Part shown: in pieces, positions 1 to 3,462 of the stretch
How the letters are laid out: every line of letters starts with the position of its first letter
Numbering within the stretch: position 1 is the stretch's first letter
Assembly: GCA_030840615.1 (NCBI GenBank)
Contig: JAVEEE010000089.1
Coordinates: 1-5,391 of the forward strand
DNA from: Frankiaceae bacterium
GTDB taxonomy: Bacteria > Actinomycetota > Actinomycetes > JAFAQI01
Direction: 5' to 3'
DNA: 5,391 nt
The notes under the pieces: model-generated
What the model saw: the letters and a program-made list of their open reading frames with translations, nothing else
What the model was told of the DNA's origin: nothing
Databases searched by the model: none
Translations under genes and position numbers: made by a program

Positions 1-532
1 CGATCCGCGACTCCTTCGAGCCGGGCACGAGGTGATCGAGCAGTACGCCGAGCCGTGCCTCGGCGCCGGGATCGAAGGAGCGCACGATTTCCGGCAGGTT
101 GTCTGCGCCGGCGAGCTCCTCGATGACGACACCGACGTCGCGCAGGTCGTCGCCCCAGACGGCCTCGACGAGCTCGCAGTCGTGCTTTCCCTCAACGAAG
201 ATCCGGCTCGCACGCGCTACCCGCGCTCGCCGCTCCGGCGAGACAACGGATCCGGATGCCGTCCGCCTTGCGCCGACAGGCGACTCCGGGCGCGGCCGCT
301 GCACGCGCACCGGCTTGCCGTCCAGCAGCAGCCCCGTGTCCGTGTAGGGAAACAGCCGGCGCCGGCCGTGCCGATCTTCGAGGGTGACCGCCGCGCGGTC
401 GATGACGACGACCGCACCGCAGAAGCCCGACTGCGCATCCTCGAGCACCAGGTCGAGCTGGGCGTCGATGATCGGCACCTGCGGCCTTGGCTTGGGCGCC
501 AAGGCGTCCGGTCCGTAGTCCCTGCTGCGCAC
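1..532 (-). CDS. DUF3097 family protein, C-terminus cut by the window edge
   Basis: Reading the minus strand from a GTG at 532 gives 177 uninterrupted codons that run off the left edge, so the C-terminus is missing. I recognise the protein as DUF3097, an actinobacterial family of unknown function. The N-terminus has the family-like start SRDYGPDAL (residues 3-11), then SGFCGAVVV (35-43) and TLEDRHGR (50-57), consistent with a small beta-rich domain. A basic linker (about 79-107) follows. The second part contains IFVEGKHD (111-118) and GVLLDHLVPGSKE (162-174). These resemble the Glu and Asp motifs of TOPRIM domains such as RNase M5, which is my inference. The GTG at 532 is preferred because a TANNNT hexamer ends exactly 7 bases upstream and there is no Shine-Dalgarno, which suits a leaderless mRNA. 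An in-frame GTG at 568 would overlap miaB and add residues that do not look like the family. The gene diverges from miaB with a 22-bp gap. It is probably cytoplasmic, as no signal peptide is seen. Confidence 0.88.
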   Translation of the reverse strand, partial: MRSRDYGPDALAPKPRPQVPIIDAQLDLVLEDAQSGFCGAVVVIDRAAVTLEDRHGRRRLFPYTDTGLLLDGKPVRVQRPRPESPVGARRTASGSVVSPERRARVARASRIFVEGKHDCELVEAVWGDDLRDVGVVIEELAGADNLPEIVRSFDPGAEARLGVLLDHLVPGSKESRI

Positions 533-538
533 GCGCAG

Positions 539-544
539 ACCGTA
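539..544 (-). promoter_or_regulatory. Predicted -10 element (TACGGT) of a leaderless promoter for the DUF3097 gene
   Basis: On the minus strand, TACGGT fits the actinobacterial -10 consensus TANNNT. Its last T is at 539, placing the first base of the GTG start (532) at +1 if transcription starts the usual 7 bases downstream. No Shine-Dalgarno and no convincing -35 are visible. The hexamer shares bases 543-544 with the oppositely oriented -10 of miaB. The prediction rests on motif and spacing only. Confidence 0.5.
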
Positions 545-548
545 GCCT
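543..548 (+). promoter_or_regulatory. Predicted -10 element (TAGCCT) of a leaderless promoter for miaB
   Basis: TAGCCT matches TANNNT, and its final T at 548 is exactly 7 bases before the miaB GTG at 555. Transcription is therefore predicted to begin on the start codon. No Shine-Dalgarno precedes the GTG, which fits leaderless translation, common in actinobacteria. No recognisable -35 lies at 16-18 bases upstream. The same 15-bp element recurs with two mismatches at the LigB-like gene. Confidence 0.55.
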
Positions 549-554
549 GGCTGG

Positions 555-1982
555 GTGACCGGCCGCACGTACGAGGTGCGCACCTACGGGTGCCAGATGA
601 ACGTGCACGACTCCGAGCGTCTGGCCGGACTGCTCGAGGATGCCGGCTACCGCCAGCCCGTCGATGGCGCCGACCCGGATGTCGTCGTCTTCAACACGTG
701 TGCGGTCCGCGAGAACGCTGACAACCGGCTCTACGGCAACCTCGGTCAGCTGGTGCCGGTGAAGAAGGCGCATCCCGGCATGCAGATCGCCGTCGGTGGC
801 TGCCTCGCTCAGAAGGACCAGGCGACGATCCTCGACCGGGCACCCTGGGTCGACGTCGTCTTCGGCACCCACAACATCGGCTCGCTGCCCACCCTGCTCG
901 AACGCGCCCGTGTCGAGCAGGAGTCCCAGGTCGAGCTGCTCGAGGCCCTCGCGGTCTTCCCCTCGACGTTGCCGACGCGTCGTGAGTCGGCGTACCGGGC
1001 CTGGGTCAGTGTCAGCGTCGGTTGCAACAACACCTGCACGTTCTGCATCGTGCCGTCGCTGCGCGGCAAGGAGCGCGACCGGCGCCCTGGTGACATCTTG
1101 CGCGAGGTCGAGATGCTGGTGGCAGACGGTGTGCTCGAGGTGACACTGCTCGGACAGAACGTGAACTCCTACGGCGTCGAGTTCGGTGACACGCGCGCAT
1201 TCGGCAAGCTGCTGCGCGCCTGCGGCGACGTCGGCGGGCTGGAGCGGGTGCGGTTCACGTCCCCGCATCCGCGTGACTTCACCGACGACGTCATCGAGGC
1301 GATGGCGGAGACCGACAACGTGATGCCGAGCCTGCACATGCCCCTGCAGTCCGGCTCGGACCGCGTGCTCAAGGAGATGCGCAGGTCCTACCGGGCCGAC
1401 AAGTTCCTCGGCATCATCGAACGGGTGCGGGCGGCGATGCCGTCGGCCGCGATCACGACAGATGTCATCGTCGGCTTCCCCGGCGAGACTGAGGACGACT
1501 TCGCGCAGACTCTCGACGTCGTGCGAGCGGCGCGGTTCGCGGGCGCCTTTACCTTCCAGTACTCCAAGCGGCCCGGCACACCGGCGGCGGACCTGCCCGG
1601 ACAGGTGCCGAGCGACGTCGTGGCCCAACGCTACGAGCGGCTGGTCGCGGTCGTCGAGGACGTCGCCTGGGAGCAGAACAAGACAGCCGTCGGTACGCCG
1701 GTCGAGGTGCTCGTCGCCGAAGGTGAGGGCCGCAAGGACCGTGCCACGCATCGACTGTCCGGCCGTGCCCGCGACAACCGCCTTGTCCATCTTGCCCCGT
1801 GCGACGCTCGCCCCGGCGATGTGGTCGAGGCATGTGTCACCTATGCAGCGCCGCATCATCTCGTCGCGGACCAGATCGTCGCGGTGCGGCGTACCCGGGG
1901 TGGCGACGCGTGGCAGTCGAGCCAGGAGACAGCGCCGGTCACCGGGGTACCGCTCGGCATGCCGGCGATGCGTCCGGCCTGA
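555..1982 (+). CDS. miaB: tRNA-2-methylthio-N6-dimethylallyladenosine synthase (MiaB)
   Basis: This cytoplasmic radical-SAM enzyme adds a methylthio group to C2 of N6-isopentenyladenosine at position 37 of tRNAs reading UNN codons; it acts after MiaA. The protein is 475 residues, normal for the family. The N-terminal UPF0004/MTTase domain (about 5-120) carries all three cysteines for the auxiliary Fe-S cluster: C13 in TYGCQMN, C49 in NTCAVREN and C83 in GGCLAQ. The radical-SAM domain follows (about 145-370), with the cluster motif CNNTCTFC (C157, C161, C164) and later motifs such as LLGQNVNSYG, HMPLQSGSD and TTDVIVGFPGETE. A TRAM RNA-binding domain occupies about 373-440. The tail with RRTRGGDA and GVPLGMP resembles that of mycobacterial MiaB. 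The GTG at 555 is chosen because it lies only 12 codons before the first cluster cysteine and sits at a predicted transcription start. The gene diverges from DUF3097 and converges with the small exported protein. The catalytic residues are intact. Confidence 0.97.
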   Translation: MTGRTYEVRTYGCQMNVHDSERLAGLLEDAGYRQPVDGADPDVVVFNTCAVRENADNRLYGNLGQLVPVKKAHPGMQIAVGGCLAQKDQATILDRAPWVDVVFGTHNIGSLPTLLERARVEQESQVELLEALAVFPSTLPTRRESAYRAWVSVSVGCNNTCTFCIVPSLRGKERDRRPGDILREVEMLVADGVLEVTLLGQNVNSYGVEFGDTRAFGKLLRACGDVGGLERVRFTSPHPRDFTDDVIEAMAETDNVMPSLHMPLQSGSDRVLKEMRRSYRADKFLGIIERVRAAMPSAAITTDVIVGFPGETEDDFAQTLDVVRAARFAGAFTFQYSKRPGTPAADLPGQVPSDVVAQRYERLVAVVEDVAWEQNKTAVGTPVEVLVAEGEGRKDRATHRLSGRARDNRLVHLAPCDARPGDVVEACVTYAAPHHLVADQIVAVRRTRGGDAWQSSQETAPVTGVPLGMPAMRPA

Positions 1983-2000
1983 TGGCCGGACGCATCACCG
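1963..2000. terminator. Strong hairpin between convergent genes, likely bidirectional terminator
   Basis: Bases 1967-1979 (GATGCGTCCGGCC) and 1984-1996 are perfect inverted repeats: a 13-bp stem closed by a 4-base loop TGAT at 1980-1983. After one C/A mismatch, three more pairs (1963-1965 with 1998-2000) extend it. The miaB stop codon TGA (1980-1982) sits in the loop. The hairpin lies 17 bases past the stop of the convergent exported-protein gene, so it can serve both transcripts. Neither side has a U-tract, so it is not a textbook intrinsic terminator. It may act as the U-less type proposed for actinobacteria, or protect mRNA 3' ends. Confidence 0.65.
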
Positions 2001-2016
2001 CTGCTGGAGACGACCC

Positions 2017-2565
2017 CTAGTTCGGGCTGCCGGAGACCAGTGCGCCGGTGAAGGTCACCGCAGTGACCGGCACCTTCGCGCAGTTCTGCGCGGTGGTGGT
2101 CGGCTTGAAGGCCACGTCACCGGCGACCGTGTCGCCGGCCGCGAGCGCCGGGTTCGTGCTGGACGTGACCTTGCCCGTGATTGTCTGGTTGGCGGTCACA
2201 CCCTTCGTCGTCACCGTCGCGGTGGTTGTCTGCCCGGTGCTCCAACTGATCGTCGCGGAGAGGGCGAGGTTGCCGCTTGCGCAGCTGGCCTTGGTCGTCA
2301 CCGGGTTGGGCGATGTCGTGATGGTGGCGGTGGTGACCTTGGTGTTAGGCGCGGTGGCGCCGCCCGAGCGGCAGTTCTTCAGGCTGACGCCGCTGAGCCT
2401 GATCGACTGGGACTTGGCCGTCTGCGTCAGGCCGGGGCTGATGGTGGCCGACCCGGTGAGCGTGCACGCCGCCCCCCTGGGCGCAGCCTGCGCGGACGGG
2501 ATGCTCACGAGGGCGATGAGCGTCAGGATGACGGCGGTGGCGGGGCTTACGACCCGACGTTTCAT
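2017..2565 (-). CDS. Small exported Thr/Ser-rich protein with four cysteines, function unknown
   Basis: The 182-residue product starts MKRRVVSPA, followed by a hydrophobic stretch (about 9-23) and an AxA site, SAQA before APRG. This is a clear Sec signal peptide, probably cut after residue 27. The mature part is rich in Thr, Ser, Ala and Gly, with alternating patterns that suggest an all-beta sandwich. Its four cysteines (34, 65, 95, 162) could form two disulfides. ACTLTGSATISPGL (33-46) and SCASGNLALSATISW (94-108) recall a group of exported actinobacterial proteins of unknown function that I have seen without a named domain. The ATG at 2565 is chosen because GGAG lies 7 bases upstream and the signal peptide starts there; an in-frame ATG at 2667 would add 34 Arg/Pro-rich residues before it. 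No lipobox or sortase signal is seen. The gene is convergent with miaB and divergent from the LigB-like gene, so it is transcribed alone. Confidence 0.82.
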   Translation of the reverse strand: MKRRVVSPATAVILTLIALVSIPSAQAAPRGAACTLTGSATISPGLTQTAKSQSIRLSGVSLKNCRSGGATAPNTKVTTATITTSPNPVTTKASCASGNLALSATISWSTGQTTTATVTTKGVTANQTITGKVTSSTNPALAAGDTVAGDVAFKPTTTAQNCAKVPVTAVTFTGALVSGSPN

Positions 2566-2572
2566 GGGCGAT

Positions 2573-2576
2573 CTCC
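2573..2576 (-). promoter_or_regulatory. Ribosome binding site (GGAG) that decides the start of the small exported protein
   Basis: On the minus strand GGAG precedes the ATG at 2565 with a 7-base spacer, a standard distance. It selects this start over the upstream in-frame ATG at 2667, and the signal peptide begins right at this ATG. It also contrasts with the apparently leaderless miaB, DUF3097 and LigB-like genes. Confidence 0.7.
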
Positions 2577-2638
2577 ACTTCGCGAGCCGGGCGCGGCGGC
2601 CAGGTCGGCGCAGCACTGCCGGACGGTTGCCGGGGCGG

Positions 2639-2667
2639 ACAGTAGAGATCACCGTAGAGCAGGGCAA
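2639..2667 (-). promoter_or_regulatory. Possible sigma70-type promoter for the small exported protein
   Basis: On the minus strand, TTGCCC (2667 to 2662) and TACTGT (2644 to 2639) are separated by exactly 17 bases. The -10 fits TANNNT and the -35 keeps TTG. Transcription would start near 2632, leaving a 5' untranslated leader of roughly 65 bases ahead of the GGAG and ATG. A second TANNNT (TACGGT, 2656 to 2651) lies between the two boxes but has no -35 at a proper distance. Confidence 0.4.
2642..2659. repeat. Direct repeat GTAGAG, 12-base period
   Basis: GTAGAG occurs at 2642-2647 and again at 2654-2659, start to start 12 bases apart. Both copies lie inside the predicted promoter of the small exported protein, the first one overlapping its -10. 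This placement would suit a regulator site, but six-base repeats can arise by chance. Confidence 0.25.
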
Positions 2668-2699
2668 GAGAGGTCATATCGCCTGCCGGCCGCTGGCCC

Positions 2700-2705
2700 T
2701 AGCCT
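2700..2705 (+). promoter_or_regulatory. Predicted -10 element (TAGCCT) of a leaderless promoter for the LigB-like gene
   Basis: TAGCCT ends at 2705, exactly 7 bases before the GTG at 2712, so transcription is predicted to begin at the start codon. There is no Shine-Dalgarno and no clear -35. The 15 bases from the hexamer through the GTG match those of miaB (543-557) at 13 positions. Confidence 0.55.
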
Positions 2706-2711
2706 GGTTCG

Positions 2712-3416
2712 GTGCTGGTCGCCGCTGCGGTGCTACCGCACCCCCCACTTCTCGTCCCCGCGCTCGCCTCGGGCGCTGCGGCTGAGCTCGACGAGCTACG
2801 CACCGCCTGCAGCGACGCCGTACGGCGGTTGCACGACGAGACCTCCGACCGCCTCTTTGTCGTCGGGGCCGATCTCGGCCCGCGGGGGTGGTCATTCGCG
2901 CCCTGGGCGCCTGGCGCGCCGGAAGCCGCGCTCGGCCTCGACGTACCCGAACCGATGGCGCTGCCGCTGCTCGTCGGCGCCTGGCTCACCCGGGGCATCC
3001 GCCGCTCGTTCGTGGTGGTCGATGCCGAGCTCGACCCGGCGGAGTGCGCCGCGGTCGGAGCCGACCTCGCCGGCTCTGCCGAGCGGGTCGCGCTCCTCGT
3101 GATGGGCGACGGGTCGGCGCGGCACAGCGTGCAGGCGCCCGGCTACGTCGACGAACGCGCGGGCCGCTTCGACGACTCCGTGGCCGCGGCCTTCGCGGCG
3201 GCCGACCCGTCCGCCCTGCTGGGCATCGACCCGGGACTCGCGGACGACCTGTTGGTCGCCGGGCGGGCGCCGTGGCAGGTGCTCGCGGGCGCTGCCGCCG
3301 GGCAGTCCTGGCAGGCGGAGGGGTCACGCACGGAGGCTCCGTACGGCGTCGGTTACCACGTTGTGACCTGGCTGCCGGCAGGACCGGCCGTGTCCAAGGC
3401 GAAAGTCGCTCGTTAG
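2712..3416 (+). CDS. LigB-like (class III extradiol dioxygenase subunit B-like) protein of the miaB-miaA region
   Basis: This 234-residue protein belongs to the group often annotated as class III extradiol dioxygenase subunit B-like, commonly found between miaB and miaA in actinobacteria (Rv2728c in Mycobacterium tuberculosis is, from memory, the counterpart). Its biochemical role is not known. The start VAAAVLPHPPLLVP (3-16) is the LigB/AmmeMemoRadiSam-like opening, and H10 is a possible metal ligand. Other hallmarks are SFAPWAPG (61-68), LVMGDGSAR (129-137), QAPGYVDERA (141-150), GRAPWQVLAGAA (184-195) and PYGVGY (210-215). I cannot identify a complete iron-binding set (two His and one Glu), so dioxygenase activity is unproven. 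No signal peptide is evident, although the first residues are hydrophobic, and the protein is probably cytoplasmic. The GTG at 2712 is supported by the LPHPP motif at the usual distance and by the leaderless-type -10. The gene diverges from the small exported protein across 146 bases and precedes the propeller gene by 46 bases. Confidence 0.87.
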   Translation: MLVAAAVLPHPPLLVPALASGAAAELDELRTACSDAVRRLHDETSDRLFVVGADLGPRGWSFAPWAPGAPEAALGLDVPEPMALPLLVGAWLTRGIRRSFVVVDAELDPAECAAVGADLAGSAERVALLVMGDGSARHSVQAPGYVDERAGRFDDSVAAAFAAADPSALLGIDPGLADDLLVAGRAPWQVLAGAAAGQSWQAEGSRTEAPYGVGYHVVTWLPAGPAVSKAKVAR

Positions 3417-3453
3417 GTCGTTGTCCGACCGAGATCGACTGCCATTCCCATGC

Positions 3454-3458
3454 GGAGG
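3454..3458 (+). promoter_or_regulatory. Ribosome binding site (GGAGG) of the propeller protein gene
   Basis: GGAGG lies 4 bases upstream of the GTG at 3463. The spacing is somewhat short but the match is strong. The alternative ATG at 3478 would have a 19-base spacer, too long, so the site favours the GTG start. Confidence 0.7.
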
Positions 3459-3462
3459 AATC

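Noticed and set aside
32..721. Plus-strand open frame across the left end
   Set aside because: It is opposite the DUF3097 coding frame and runs into miaB in the wrong frame. The minus-strand product has family motifs, while this one has none.
192..1859. Long minus-strand open frame (555 codons) opposite miaB
   Set aside because: It is antisense to a complete, well-conserved miaB, its product is Arg/His/Asp-rich with no recognisable domain, and it also crosses the DUF3097 gene in another frame. This is typical of high-GC shadow frames.
2566..2667. N-terminal extension of the small exported protein from the ATG at 2667
   Set aside because: The added 34 residues are Arg/Pro-rich and would bury the signal peptide. 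The ATG at 2565 has a properly spaced GGAG, and the predicted promoter start near 2632 is downstream of 2667.
2048..2785. Plus-strand open frame with hydrophobic, membrane-like stretches
   Set aside because: The hydrophobicity comes from reading Thr/Ser-rich codons backwards. The minus-strand gene has a signal peptide, a Shine-Dalgarno and paired cysteines, and this frame lacks a good start site.
1462..3102. Plus-strand open frame of 546 codons crossing miaB, the exported-protein gene and the LigB-like gene
   Set aside because: It overlaps three supported genes in the wrong frame and is extremely Arg/Ser/Pro-rich, as expected for a shifted frame in GC-rich DNA.
3416..3430. Small hairpin GGTCG-TTGTC-CGACC right after the LigB-like gene
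   Set aside because: Only five base pairs with no U-tract; too weak to call a terminator, so read-through into the propeller gene remains possible.
3417..3462. Search for a promoter just before the propeller gene
   Set aside because: TTGTCC at 3421-3426 has no TANNNT at 16-18 bases downstream, and no other credible -10 is present in the gap.
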